A DNA stretch of 64,000 nucleotides from Orychophragmus violaceus (GCA_030180135.1 CM058230.1:99626439-99690438); one strand, 5' to 3'. Positions 1 to 10,368 are shown, numbered from the stretch's first letter. Made by a program: numbers and translations. The notes: a model not told the origin generated them from the sequence alone.

Positions 1-1583
1 ATCTCCTCCCAAATTATGTTCATTAAGCAATCGCAGCAGTTGGAGATTTTTCAGGGATATATGCACGAGGGCACTTACACTTGATGGCATCAGAAATTTG
101 GAGGAAAAAATTCCTGAGATCTTATGCAATATAGAGAAGATATTTCCATAGTCTTTTTCGATGTTATGGAGCATTTTCCCATTCATCTCCCTGGAGAAGG
201 TAGACTTGGTGGTCCGGTAAAATATCGGTGGATATATCCTTTCAAGCGTTATATGTTCCACCTTAAAAAGAAGGTGAAGAACCCCGCTAAAGTGGAGGGT
301 TCTGTTGTGGCTCAATAGAACAACGAAGAGACTGCGACATATGCTAGCTATTACTTCCAAGAGCAAGTACGTACAAAGAGCCGGCGCACAGCTCGAAACG
401 ATGATAGAGGCGAGAAGCCAATTTATCCGTCAACGGTTCCTAGCATTTTTCAATAAGTTAAACGGTTAAGCGGAAAATCAACATGTGCGGCAATTAACAT
501 TCCAAGAGCATGCACACATGCACACATATGTTCTCACCAACTTCGAGGAAGTTATCGAATATGAGAGGTATATATATAGTTTACATTATGTTTGTTATTA
601 CATTGGCAAGTAAGTTTTATAAAAAATGTATTAACGAGATTTTACTTTTCGTAGGTTATACTTGGACGCTCTACGATATTATCATCCAGAATTGACTAAG
701 GACGACCGTGAAGAGCGTAAACAAAAAGACTTCGCCGCTTGGTTACAATTTTATGTAAGATTTTCTTTTAAATCAGTTTTAAGACCGATAAATTGGGTAA
801 TTTTATTAACTCCTGCGTGTTATATTTTTTCAGGTGACAAATGAATTAAGAAATGAACGCCCGCCTGATGATTGGTTGATAGACATAGTCAACGGCCTCC
901 AAGATATTGCACAAGGGGAAATGCCTTTAAGGTGCATAAAGAAGGCTCTACTTGGACAACCACATATCACGGTGATTCGTCTGAATCCTGAGAAGTTGTG
1001 TACTACGAGGTTCTAAAAGAAATATTGGAAGTGAAGTACGTGGGGAAGCTCGGCATGAGATGTGTAGTCTTTTTGTGATTGCTATAACCCGATTATTGGC
1101 CAAGGTGTCACCATCGATGAGTTTGGAGTGACGTCTATCCATTCAAGTAAGCAGCTTCGGAAAGATAATCCTTTCATTATTGCCTCATAAGCAGATCAGG
1201 TTAGTGATCGAATTTACATTTTTATTAATCGAAAAACTTGACTTTCTTCTATTTAATTAAGAAAATAATTTATATTTTATTTGATGCAGGTGTGTTACAT
1301 TCTTTACCCTCGGAAAACATACAAGAACGACCCATGGATCACAGTTACTAAAATCAATCCGAGAGGAAGAGTCTACGGAATTGAAGAACACGATTCATTA
1401 CAAGCAAGCAGAAGTGGTTACATAACTCCAATAGAAGAATCCCTTGAAGTTAATCTAGTTATTGATTTTACTCAATTTGGAGATGCCATTCTTCATTCAG
1501 ATTCAGAAGAAGAGATGAGTGAATTTGATGACAACACCGATTCAATTTCATCGGACTACGGCTCAGATAGTGATGAAGATTAA
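1..1583 (+). pseudogene. CACTA TNP2-type transposase, C-terminal half (DUF4218/DUF4216), broken
   Basis: Cut-and-paste transposase of a CACTA element. The first 300 bases encode the DUF4218 region (FFDVMEHFPIHLP, then GGPVKYRWIYPFKR). Later exons include HTYVLTNFEEVIEYE (about 515-560), YLDALRYYHPELTKDD (about 658-750) and a DUF4216-like end (YILYPRKTYKNDPW from about 1290), closing with an acidic D/E/S-rich tail and a stop at 1581-1583. There is a frameshift near 145-150: the earlier reading frame ends at a TAG and the conserved FFDVME continues in the next frame. There is also an in-frame TAG at 316-318. Exons are separated by GT/AG-bounded AT-rich gaps. The family assignment is firm; the exon edges are approximate. 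It is a pseudogene in this copy. Confidence 0.8.
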
Positions 1584-1737
1584 ATATAAATAAATAAAAA
1601 ATTTTCAGAAAAAAAATTTCATGGTTTTAAATTATTTGTTAAATTTTGAAATAAGTTTTCTAAATTTCATTTTTTTTTTAAAACATCTCAAAACATTACA
1701 ATATGAATATATTTATGTATGAAGAACGGTAATATAA

Positions 1738-1821
1738 CACTCAGCTAAAACGTTTCGATCCTCTCCATATACCACTCCGTGCAAGGGTTCGATACACAGA
1801 TGAGGGAATTCTTTTTATTCT
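1738..1821 (+). repeat. tRNA-like module 1 (A-box/B-box remnant)
   Basis: A degenerate A-box-like stretch (CAGCTAAAACG, from 1742) is followed 43 nt later by GGGTTCGATAC (1785), matching a Pol III B box, and then by a T-run (1813-1817). It belongs with the modules at about 2750, 3776 and 3919. Probably a decayed tRNA-derived SINE head; no foldable full tRNA is visible. Confidence 0.4.
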
Positions 1822-2100
1822 AATAAAATTTTCGACGGAAAACCGAGGGTTTAGGGATTCAAAATTGGAAACAAATGATCGACAAAAAATAGAGGACATA
1901 ATGTAAGGATCTTTTATATTACATATCATCCCTTACATCCTCCAAGAACACGTATTCTACGGTTTTAGGAAAATCAAGTATGTGAGACGAAAACAGCTTC
2001 TTAATATACAATGGTGTTTAAGAATAAATTATATTGGACAATCGCTCGATTTACAAAAAACATAAATTCTCGGTAATTTATATATAAGGATCCTATATTT

Positions 2101-2345
2101 GCCAATATACCTTGTCATTTAGGTCTAACGTAACTACCGAAGCCGTAGAATCCCAAAAAAACATACCCTAAAGAAACCCTAAACCCTATGTCATCGGAAA
2201 TCCGTCGGTAATATAAAACCGGATTTCCGATGGCTAATGGATAATCGTCGGAATCCATCAGTATATTTGAGTCAAACGATCATTAACTGCATTTACTTTG
2301 CGTTTGTTCCCAAAAAACGTTTCAAAAACAGAATTTTCGAAAATT
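2101..2345 (+). repeat. internal CGTCGG-type repeats, cluster 1
   Basis: Repeated CCGTCGG / CCGACGG-like units (for example ATCCGTCGGTAATA near 2201 and CGTCGGTTTCTC near 2368). They are the same motif that forms the 3' subterminal array of this CACTA element, but lie well inside it, upstream of the first small gene. They may be displaced transposase-binding repeats or the scar of a nested non-autonomous copy. Confidence 0.6.
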
Positions 2346-2491
2346 GTTCGGTTTTCTGACGGAAATTCGTCGGTTTCTCTGTCGGAATACAATTTATAAA
2401 TATAGGTCTGATTTCCTATTTCTTTCCATCCTCAAATCTTCTACTTTTCTTATAAGTAAATCTTCAAATTCTATAATTTTCTTCGAGAGGA

Positions 2492-2719
2492 ATGGACGTT
2501 GTTCGTTTATCCGCCGAAAACCGAACAAGCATTACTCAGGTAATTGCCGCACCGGGTCGGGAGAGGCTTCCTATTCTTCACCAGTCCCGCAAAAACCGGA
2601 CCATTTGGTTCAGTTATAATGCTGCTATACAGTCCGTCATCAGCGATGTAATTCAACGACGTTGGTGCGGAAATTTTATGACGTACATGCATATTACAGG
2701 AGGTCTTAAAATCACTTAG
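2492..2719 (+). CDS. small CACTA-associated protein, copy 1
   Basis: A 75-residue reading frame with a sensible start context (ATGGACGTTG). About 60 N-terminal residues match the protein starting at 3058: MD-V-LS-ENR, PGRERL, then NRTIWF and ISDVI are shared. After residue 60 the reading degrades. Its upstream leader resembles that of copy 2. I do not recognise a named domain; by position it may derive from the N-terminal region of a Transposase_24-type protein. It looks like a 3'-truncated duplicate of the next gene. Confidence 0.45.
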   Translation: MDVVRLSAENRTSITQVIAAPGRERLPILHQSRKNRTIWFSYNAAIQSVISDVIQRRWCGNFMTYMHITGGLKIT

Positions 2720-2724
2720 TTATT

Positions 2725-2788
2725 CGATTTCTATTTGACATATCCTAAGGACCCAGGTTCGATCACGCCGAACCTGGTTCCTTTTTTT
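2725..2788 (+). repeat. tRNA-like module 2
   Basis: CCAGGTTCGATCACGCCGAA (2753-2772) carries a B-box match (GGTTCGATC) and is followed by a T7 run at 2782-2788. The A-box half is poor. It shares the GTTCGA-TCA-GCCGAACCTGG core with the module at 3961, so the two are copies of one sequence. Confidence 0.4.
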
Positions 2789-2794
2789 AATTAT

Positions 2795-2960
2795 CGACGA
2801 AAGTCTGACGGTTTTAAAATTCCGTCGGAAATCCGTCGGTAATTTTCAGTAAATGGTCAAAAACCGCAATTACTTTATGTTTGTTCCCTCTGCAACGTTT
2901 CGGAAAGTGTCATTTCAAAAATTTAACACTAACCGACGGATTTCCGACGACTTTGGCCAT
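2795..2960 (+). repeat. internal CGTCGG-type repeats, cluster 2
   Basis: Units such as TTCCGTCGGAAATCCGTCGG (2820-2839) and ACCGACGGATTTCCGACG (2933-2950) repeat the subterminal motif inside the element, just upstream of the second small gene. A (TA)n run follows at about 2972-2991. Confidence 0.6.
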
Positions 2961-3057
2961 CGGAAATTTTAATATATATATATATATATATAGGTATCCG
3001 ATTTGTCATTGTTTTTCATCTTCTAAAACACAACTCATTTACTACAAAAATTCCAAA

Positions 3058-3580
3058 ATGGACATTGTCTACTTATCCCCCGAGAACCGACTTTCCTTTA
3101 TTCAAGAAATCACGCGACCGGGTCGGGAACGTCTTCATGTTCTTCACCCATCCCGCCAAAACCGGACCATTTGGTTCGGTTATAACGCGGTGATACCTTC
3201 TATCATAAGCGATGTCATCGAAAATCGAGGGTCCAGGAGTTGTCTCAGTGTTCCTATCAGCCTGAACGCATCATGGTTCGATGATTTCCTGGTAAGTTTA
3301 ATTTCTCCTATATTAATTTTATAATTCTTAGATTTTAATATTAATTTTGTTTTCAAAATTGAAGGCCTTCTTTAATTTTAACCCGAACAAAATCAACCAA
3401 GTTTGGCGGGAATTCTACAAGACGGCTCGTCGGGTATTCCAGACGAAAATGAGGTGGATGAAGCTATTGTTGCAAAGAGGAGACCCAAGACCGATATGGA
3501 TTCCAGTCACAGAGTGGAACCATATGATCGATATTTGGAATGAGACAGACGTAGAGGTTTGGTTCGGGAACCAAAATTAG
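3058..3580 (+). CDS. small CACTA-associated protein, copy 2 (two exons)
   Basis: Exon 1 (3058-3291) starts at ATGGACATTG and ends at a CTG|GTAAGT donor. After an AT-rich intron, exon 2 begins at an AAG|GCC acceptor (3365) and stays in frame to a TAG (3578-3580), giving about 150 residues. The N-terminal 60 residues match copy 1 at 2492. The C-terminal half has a pattern of spaced tryptophans (VWREFYK, MRWMK, PRPIWIP, WNHMIDIW) resembling the DNA-binding part of plant En/Spm accessory proteins (Transposase_24), but I cannot assign the domain firmly. It sits between the transposase and the Transposase_24 gene, so it is probably an extra or duplicated accessory gene of the element. Confidence 0.5.
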
Positions 3581-3765
3581 AAGAATAAGAAATATGCGTC
3601 TGTATTATTTAATAAAAAAAAAAAATTATCTTTACGGTTTTATTATGCAAACATTTAATATTTTCAATAATTTAACAACAATCGGAAATTAAATATATAA
3701 TTTTAATATTCCTATAACGTTAAGACATATATAATATATACATTTTGTTGTGTTACCTTCACGGG

Positions 3766-3860
3766 TATAACAACATAGCGTATTGTTTTCAGAGCTTCAT
3801 AAAATTGCCAACCGTCCCGTGTTCGATTCAGGCCGAGATCGGGGTTTTTAACCTTTTTAA
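3766..3860 (+). repeat. tRNA-like module 3
   Basis: TAGCGTATTGTTTTCAGAGC (3776-3795) resembles an A box, and CGTGTTCGATTCAGG (from 3818) a B box 43 nt downstream. Runs of T follow (3845-3849 and 3854-3858). Closely related to the module at 3919. Confidence 0.45.
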
Positions 3861-3910
3861 AACAAACATGAACAATATATATACATTTGGTTATAAATCC
3901 TAACGAGAAA

Positions 3911-3995
3911 AAACAACATAGCAAAATGGTTTCGGAGTTTATAAAGTTTCACAGAACCCGGGTTCGAGTCACGCCGAACCTGGTTTTTTCTTTGT
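3911..3995 (+). repeat. tRNA-like module 4
   Basis: The best of the four modules. TAGCAAAATGGTTTCGGAGT (3919-3938) fits the A-box shape, GGGTTCGAGTC (3960) fits the B box about 41 nt downstream, and a T6 run (3984-3989) follows. The stem around the anticodon is not evident, so this is a tRNA-derived relic rather than a functional tRNA gene. Confidence 0.5.
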
Positions 3996-4185
3996 AATAA
4001 CCAACGGATTTCCGACGGTCAATGAAACTTCCGTCAGTAATCCGTCGGTTTTTACACCCACAATTTTTTACCAAATTTTTTGCGTAATCGCCAAAAGATT
4101 TCACCAAATACTTGGACCGCCTAATTATCGATTGATTTTCGACGGTTAATGAATTTTCCGTCGGTTTTCCGTCGGTAAGTGGATA
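3996..4185 (+). repeat. internal CGTCGG-type repeats, cluster 3
   Basis: ACCAACGGATTTCCGACGG (about 4000), CGTCAGTAATCCGTCGG (about 4032) and TTTTCCGTCGGTTTTCCGTC (about 4153) repeat the element's subterminal motif directly upstream of the leader of the Transposase_24-type gene, where they could also act in its promoter. Confidence 0.55.
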
Positions 4186-4326
4186 ATAATGAACCGAAAA
4201 CTTCTTCTTCCTCCTCATTTCGCTGCGATTTCTCTATCTCTACCGTCGAGCTCCACCTTCTCTCTATGTTTTCGCACCGATTCCGGCCTCCAACAGTCAA
4301 ATCCGACCGTCCAAACTCCTAAAACC

Positions 4327-6550
4327 ATGTAAGTTTTTGTTTTACCAAGTTAGTTTCTATAAAAATTGAGTTTTTAGCTTGATAGATTTTATGTGGAATG
4401 ATGCATGTATTGTTCTAATGATATTTCTAGGCAGTTTAGATTGATTTGAGTGATTTAGGAATTGATTTAGGTTATTGTAGTATGTGATTGTTTTAAAAAC
4501 GTTTTAAAAAAAAAATTAATCGTTTTATAAAAATTGACAAACGTTTTTAAACGTTTTCAAAGATTTAAAAACTTACAAAACGTTTTGTAAACGTTTTTAT
4601 ATTTTTCTATATTTTATTAAACTTTTTTAGAATTTTTTTTTAAAAATTGGGTGTTAAAATGTTTACATAAAACTTTTTTTTAAATATTCATTTTTATGTA
4701 AAAAAGTTTTATATTAAATATATATAAGTTTTTATAATATTAGTAATTTTTTAAAATTTATTTTCAGTTTTTTATATTATCTACAAATTTTTAATAAATT
4801 CTTTGCATTTTATAAATATTTTTATTTATATTTCGAGATATTTAATTTTTTTTTTAAATAATGATTTTATAAGTATTTTATAAAGTTTTATATAATTTTG
4901 TAAATTTTAATAAGATTTTAGAAATTGTATAAACATTTTTTAACTTTTAATCCGTTTATTGTGAATAGGGAAGATTATCCAGCGTTTGAGGCGTACCTGG
5001 CTTCCCAGATGCCTCAGCTTCAGACGGCTCAGCCTCGCCCGGGTGCGCCACAACAGTCCCGATCCGCTCAGCCGAGACCGTCGCAGCCGAGACAGTCACA
5101 ACCTCGCCAGGAGGCTCCTAGTGGGAGCCATTTTGTGTCTCAGATGTCGGAGACACAAAATGTTCCTATTTCTATTGCACCGGAGATTTCGGTGTTAGTC
5201 GAACAGCCGGGACGAGAGTTTCTGAAACGACTCGATCCCAATTACGAGAACATCTCGAGAGTTTATTGGTAAGTTTTGTAGCTTCGAGAATTTCTTCTTT
5301 TTCTATATTTATTTTATATACGTTTAATGTATATTGTTTTTTGCGTTTTCAGGTTCGGGATGATGGACGCAAAGATCACAAAGAGCATTTTGGGCATGAT
5401 GTACAACATGCTTCGGTTTCCATATCCGTTGTACATGGAAATTCCTTTGTCTGATAGGCATAACTTGTTCCACCCGTTCGCGGTACGTATCTTCATTCAT
5501 TATCTTTCGTATTTTCTATTATTATTAATTGTTAATAACAAAACGTTTTTGTAGCAAGAGTATACTTGGGATAAGAAGTATACTACACTTGTGGAGAAGG
5601 AGTTCCACCTAAAGGAAAAATCTCATTATTCTCACATCATCAACGAGTGGAAGAAGAAATGGGCGGCAGAAGATGTACAGAAGGGAGTGAACGTCGACGT
5701 GTGGACCGGGTTGATCCTTCATTTGGCGCAACCATCTACAGCAGCGACCTCTTCGACGAACTCGCAGAACCGTAAGAGTCGGAGAGGCGGTGTCGGGATT
5801 GCGATCCATAACGTGGGAGCAAAGAGCACTGTACAACGGAAAATTGACTTTGTAAGTTTCTATGTTAATATTTTTCCATATTTTAATAAACTTATTTCTA
5901 ATTGATTAATTTTTTTTTGCAGAAATGGCGAGAAGGACGAGACCCGACATTTGTTGAGTTCGTCGAGGGCGGCAACAGAAACAAGACTACCGTCGAGATC
6001 TAGGATCCGATCGCTCAGAGAATTGTTGAGGTGTCAAAGAGGCGGGTGGTGGAAGTGATATCCCAGCAATCCGAGGAAGTCGGCTCGACTACGGAGTCTT
6101 CGCTATCGCCAGAAAAGGTCAACGAGATCTTTCTCGAGGTAAATTTTTATGTTAACTATAATTTCTGTTTTTAATTTTAAATTATTTGAATTCTAACTTG
6201 TATTTCTTAAAACTTCGAAGGAAACACATAAGAATAAGGGCCTTGTATTCGACTTAGGAAACTTGGCGGAGAGAGTCTCGGTACCGCTTTCCCGCTTCCA
6301 TCCAGACACCAACTCTTTCACCGAAGCCCTGAGGGAGAAAAACGAGGAAATCGCAGCTTTGAAAGCGAATCAGACGCAAATGGAAGCTCTGATCCGAGAG
6401 GAAAAGGTAGAAACCGACCGGAAGATGCAGGCGATGCAAGCTCAGATGATGCACTTCATCAAGTATGGTACTCCTCCGCCAGGAGTGGAAGAGGTAGCTC
6501 CAGGAGCAGCACCGAGAGTGGGAACGAGAGCTTCGGGAACGGGGATGTAA
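4327..6550 (+). pseudogene. Transposase_24-type (plant Ptta/En/Spm) CACTA accessory protein, six exons, one nonsense codon
   Basis: Second protein of CACTA elements, thought to bind subterminal repeats and assist transposition. The leader (4200-4328) ends in AT|GTAAG and exon 2 begins G|GAAGATTATCC, so the start codon appears split by the first intron and yields MEDYPAFEAY. Exons: 4969-5268 (P/Q/S/R-rich), 5353-5482 (FGMMDAKITK), 5555-5851 (QEYTWDKKY, HYSHIINEWKKKWA and NRKSRRGGVG, the family signature), 5923-6138 (GRDPTFVEFVEGG) and 6221-6550 (glutamate/alanine-rich coiled coil, then a P/G-rich tail). All donors and acceptors are GT/AG and join in frame, total about 425 residues. A single in-frame TAG at 6001-6003 lies in exon 5, so this copy is truncated after about 280 residues or lacks function. 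Confidence 0.75.
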
Positions 6551-6689
6551 TTTTAAAACTTTTTTGTTTTTTAAATATTTTTATAAATTTAATTTTATAA
6601 TAAATTTTTGATTTTATTAATTTTTTAATTTTAATATTAATAAAATTATTGTTTAATTTAGAAAAAAATTATTATTTAAAATATATATT

Positions 6690-7222
6690 TTAAAAACCAT
6701 CGGTAAACTGTCTGTTTATACCCGTCAATAAACGGTCGGTTAATGTCCATCGGTAATCCGTCGGTTTATATCCGTCGGAAATCCGTCGGTTATCATCCAT
6801 CGGTATTCCGTCGGTTTATATCCCTCGGTAAACCTTCGGTTATCATCCATCGGTATTCCGTCGGTTTATATCCGTCGGCAAACCGTCGGTAAATTTCCAT
6901 CGGTAAACCGTCGGTAATTTTCCATCGGTTATTCATCGGTTAAGGTCTCTCGGTAAACCATCGGTCATTTCCGTCTTTTTGATGGTCTTTCCCGACGGAT
7001 TACCGACAACCAGTCTGTCGGTTATGGCATCGGTTTTCTTCTCGTCGATAATCCGTCGGTTTTTCTCTCGTCGATAATCCGTCGGTAATCACCAAAGGAA
7101 AACCGATGGATATCGATTTTTGACGAAATAGAACTGACGGATCTTTTCGGTTGGGAATCCGTCGGTAATGGTCCTTTCCGACGAATTAGTATGTTGGTTA
7201 TGGCTTTTTTTTTTTTGTAGTG
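6690..7222 (+). repeat. CACTA 3' subterminal repeat array and terminus
   Basis: About 25 tandem, variably spaced units of the form (A)TCCGTCGGT(T/A)AT, with variants CATCGGT and CTCGGT, run to about 7195. They are followed by a T14 run and TAGTG at 7218-7222. This is the transposase-binding repeat block and end of the element. The next three bases (CCA) would be the target duplication. Confidence 0.85.
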
Positions 7223-7744
7223 CCACCACTATCACTCTCAATTTAAATATAAGGTGATGGATAAAATACAAGATTTATAGTGGTACATTAATCATTCTAC
7301 GTAAATCAATTATCCACCAATAGTGAAGGTGATGAGTACGTAAACGATGAGAGTGGTGGATGATAGATTTACGTACCTATGATGATTGATTTGTAGTGGT
7401 AAATTAATTATCCTACGTAAAATAAATATAACAAAGAAATCTTAATCTTTTATAAACAAAAAAATACGCATAAAATTATATTACCTCTTATTGGAAATCT
7501 TAATTAACCGATTATATGAGTAAAAGAGGCTTTACCATAAAGACTCTTACGGCATGTGGACGGCACAAACCCTGCATAGTAATCGTTGTCTGATAATTAA
7601 GAGCAACGTTAACGTGATCCGCTTCTTAGGGATCTTTGTTGTTTTATCAAAATGTGGTCCGTGGAGCCTGCAATCCACATTCTGAGGAGTTAAAGAAGTG
7701 TTAGAGAAAATAGTAGCTAGAAACTGACTATAAAACGTTAAAAC
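7223..7744. other. intergenic, no gene seen
   Basis: AT-rich sequence with no supportable coding region. It contains scattered partial inverted copies of GTGGTGGAT / ATCCACCA-type words (7223-7400), suggestive of an old MITE, but no terminus can be fixed. Confidence 0.4.
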
Positions 7745-7903
7745 GTTACGAGAAAAAGAAAGGGTCAATGGCTCGTATACCCCTAAGAGGAAAATATTAA
7801 TCTCGCATGCTCTGTTATATTTTTAATGACTAAATGACAATTTTACCCTTAATAAATGAAAGTAAAAAGTTAAATATAATTAAATTGGTAAGTGTTTGTC
7901 GAA

Positions 7904-7978
7904 AAACACGGTAGCTCAGTGGTTGGGAGTTCCACGCGCGCGCGTCCAGACCCAGGGTTCGAATCCCTTAGGCGTGGT
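7904..7978 (+). repeat. tRNA-like sequence (pseudo-tRNA or SINE head)
   Basis: TAGCTCAGTGGTTGGGAGT (7912-7930) is a good A box with a D-stem (GCTC/GAGT), and GGGTTCGAATCCC (7955-7967) is an excellent B box 43 nt downstream. The 5' side (AACACGG) pairs only partly with the 3' side (AGGCGTG) as an acceptor stem, and a CG-repeat (CGCGCGCGCG) replaces a clear anticodon arm. So it is tRNA-derived but probably not a working tRNA gene. Confidence 0.6.
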
Positions 7979-8165
7979 ATTACTGGGTAATACCGGGTAT
8001 TACTAGGTAATAACAGGTATTTATTGGGTAATACTGGGTAATACTAGTAATACTGGGTTATACTAGTACAACCGGGTAATACTAGCATAACCGGGTAATA
8101 CTAGTAAAACCGACTAATACTAGTCATATCTGGTAATATCGAGTAATACCGGGTACATTTAGGGT
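7976..8165 (+). repeat. GGTAATAC-type tandem array
   Basis: About 190 bp of short degenerate units (GGGTAATACTAG, GGTATTACT, CCGGGTAATA) with a period near 9-10 or 18 bp. Forward and inverted forms alternate, so the stretch can fold on itself. It directly follows the tRNA-like sequence. Confidence 0.75.
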
Positions 8166-8330
8166 GATGATCTTTATCAAAACAAAAAAAAAGTGGTGAA
8201 ATTTCATTTCAAAGGGTATTTTCATCATTTTATTAAAGTGAGTGGCATTAGAGATTACTAGGGGGAATTAGAGATTTAAAATCTCACATAAGGGGCATAC
8301 GAGACGATTTCTCGAAAAAGAAATGGTACT

Positions 8331-9050
8331 GAAAAATGAAATATTTTGATAGCAAATAAGCTGTAGGTTTTTGTCTCCGGAAATCACATTAGTTTTCAGA
8401 AAAACTGTAGGTTTTCCTGTTCGAAGTTTGAGGGCTGGCTTTGTAGGATATTCGTGGCAACAACGATGAGAATTCCAGTTCTTTTGAACTATGAAAAATG
8501 GGGTGATCTGCGTTTTATCGTTGATTGCTGTTTTTTCTCTTAGTGTTGATCTGTCCTTTCATCTTTTAGCTTTCTTTCCGTAGAAAAAAATCGGGTCGTT
8601 GGGTTCGAGTGTTCTCTTGTTGATGTTTAGTCGTTGTTGTAGTATTCAATTTTTTTATTTTTTTGTTGTATTTCTTTAACTGCTGTCACAAGTTAAAATT
8701 GGTATAATATTTAACATTTTATCAAAAAAATTAGCTTTGTGGCACTATCACATTGGTCTTAGTTTAATACGTTTTAGGTTGAACGCAAAGTTCTGGAAAA
8801 ATATACTTAGATTAATCGTAGGTTGAAAGGTGAACACAATTCGTGTGGTTTTTTAATTACGTTTGTGACTTGTTATTACCTAACGCTATTTTTCCATCGT
8901 AATAAACATAAATATACCATTATAATTGTATTATAGTGGAATAAAACGTATATCTAATTTTATTTTATTTTGTTAACTAGTTTTTTTTAAATAATATTAT
9001 ATTAATTTAACTTAACCGATCTTTAACCGGAAATCGAAACCATGTACAAA
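8331..9050. other. intergenic, no gene seen
   Basis: AT-rich sequence with no long reading frame, repeat array or recognisable element end. Confidence 0.5.
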
Positions 9051-9054
9051 CCGA

Positions 9055-9870
9055 CTAAACCAGAGCAAAAGAAAAAGCCCTAATTAACCAGAAAAGAATC
9101 TTCAGAATAACCAGGTTGAGATCATAAACGAGATCGGACGTCGTCACACTTAAAGGACGTTGCCGGTATCTAACACGCCGCCGGCGGATGCAAGACGTCG
9201 AGTCTCGCGGTGCCAGACGGAGCTTTCTTTCTACGACAGAAGATCCGGCTCCCGCCGAAATTTTGGATCCACCGACCCAATATTCCTCTCGCCGCCTCCC
9301 GACGCCGCTTCTTTCTCCAGGATTCTTCGGACTCACCCGGTAGAGCCGTTCCCAGCAAACTCCGATGATGGCTCCTCCTCCGCTTCCCAACCCGGACAGT
9401 AGATCTAACCTTCCGGTTTGCCTCCAGCCACCTCCTCTTCCATTCAAGGCGGATTCTCCGTAGAGTCTAGCATGCAACAAGGCACGACCCAGCCAGACTC
9501 CGCCGTAGTCCCTTCCGCGTGGCCACCACTTCCACGACTCCGTCTTGACGCTTCGCTACCCTCCAACTCCTCGTCGTTAGAAACCACCGCCAGATCTCGC
9601 CGCTCCGTCCCTCCCAACACAAACACCCATATTCGCAGTCCTCAAGCGGGTCACAAACCGTGACTGACGAAGATTCGCCGGATCGAGAGCTCCGATGGAA
9701 GAACCGCCGCGACGAAGAGAACCTCACCTCGCGAGAGCCAGAAGAGAAAGGGCGAGACGACTCCGGTTCAATCGGTTTCCCAATTCGTTTTACTCAGTCC
9801 GAAGAAGAAAGCAACCACGGCGGTAAGCCGGCGGCGCTGGAACAAAAAAACGGTATCAAAGTTTTCTAGT
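9055..9870. other. GC-rich gene-like patch, unassigned
   Basis: An island far richer in G+C than its flanks, with long open frames on both strands. On the plus strand there are three successive frames (9160-9402, 9418-9663, 9660-9869) rich in S, P and R. On the minus strand one 141-residue frame (9480-9055) ends in a hydrophobic stretch (LNLVILKILFWLIRAFSFAL). I recognise no domain in either. The base composition resembles a captured gene 5' end or the leader of a LINE-like element. The minus strand may be the sense strand, because a similar minus-oriented leader recurs at 14385-14520. Confidence 0.4.
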
Positions 9871-10211
9871 GAGAAGGGAGAGAGTTATGAGAGAAAAACG
9901 ATTGTTCCCTTAGACGTTAAAACATACCCACAAAAATCGTTAACTAGCTTTATGTACGTATATCTAAATTGATATCATGATTTATCACATAAAAAAAGGA
10001 AATTCTTGGAAAATAATGGAATGGCCACGCCCACGCGGTTGTTCCATACTTGAAGTTGAGCTTATCCTTGCGGTTCAGAAGCTATAATAAGATAAGAAAA
10101 TATGGACAGGTCTTAGTGGTCCTTTTTTTTTATTTTTATTTTTGTAAAAAGGATTTTCAGTCTTAGTAATTGATGCCCGTTTTTCTCGTTTTCACCTTGC
10201 AGTCAAAAAAG

Positions 10212-10292
10212 CGAGACAGTAACATATAGAAGTTGTGGTCCTTGTGAAATGGAATTGCGAGCAAACGAGACAGTAACATATAGAAGTTGTGG
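10212..10292 (+). repeat. 54-bp-period direct repeat
   Basis: The 27-base word beginning CGAGACAGTAACATATAG occurs at 10212-10238 and again, essentially unchanged, at 10266-10292. The rest of 9871-10368 holds no gene. Confidence 0.75.
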
Positions 10293-10368
10293 CGTTTCCT
10301 TTTCCACTAAAAATTCCATAATTAATCATTCATTCAAACAATATATTACACATAATTTAAAAACTAAG

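Larger units (their letters stand above)
1..7222 (+). mobile_element. CACTA (En/Spm) transposon, right-hand part
   Basis: The right end is a T-run followed by TAGTG (7218-7222), the inverse of the CACTA terminus, preceded by a dense array of CGTCGG-type subterminal repeats. Inside are a TNP2-type transposase remnant (1-1583) and a Transposase_24-type gene (4327-6550), both on the plus strand, which is the usual CACTA gene pair. The left end lies outside the window, so the target duplication cannot be tested. The transposase is broken, so the copy is not autonomous. Confidence 0.85.
7745..8330. mobile_element. foldback non-autonomous element with tRNA-like core
   Basis: The ends are imperfect inverted repeats more than 100 bp long. 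The left arm has CGAGAAAAAGAAA, CTCGTATACCCCTAAG, TTAATCTC and TTTTACCCTTAATAAA; the right arm, read on the minus strand, has TTTCTTTTTCGAGAAA, CTCGTATGCCCCTTATGTG, TAAATCTC and a comparable ACCCTTT block. The interior holds a tRNA-like sequence (7904-7978) and a tandem array (7976-8160). No coding capacity. Exact ends and target duplication are not resolved. Confidence 0.6.

Noticed and set aside
7904..7978. Functional tRNA gene
   Set aside because: A and B boxes are good but acceptor pairing is incomplete and no clear anticodon arm exists.
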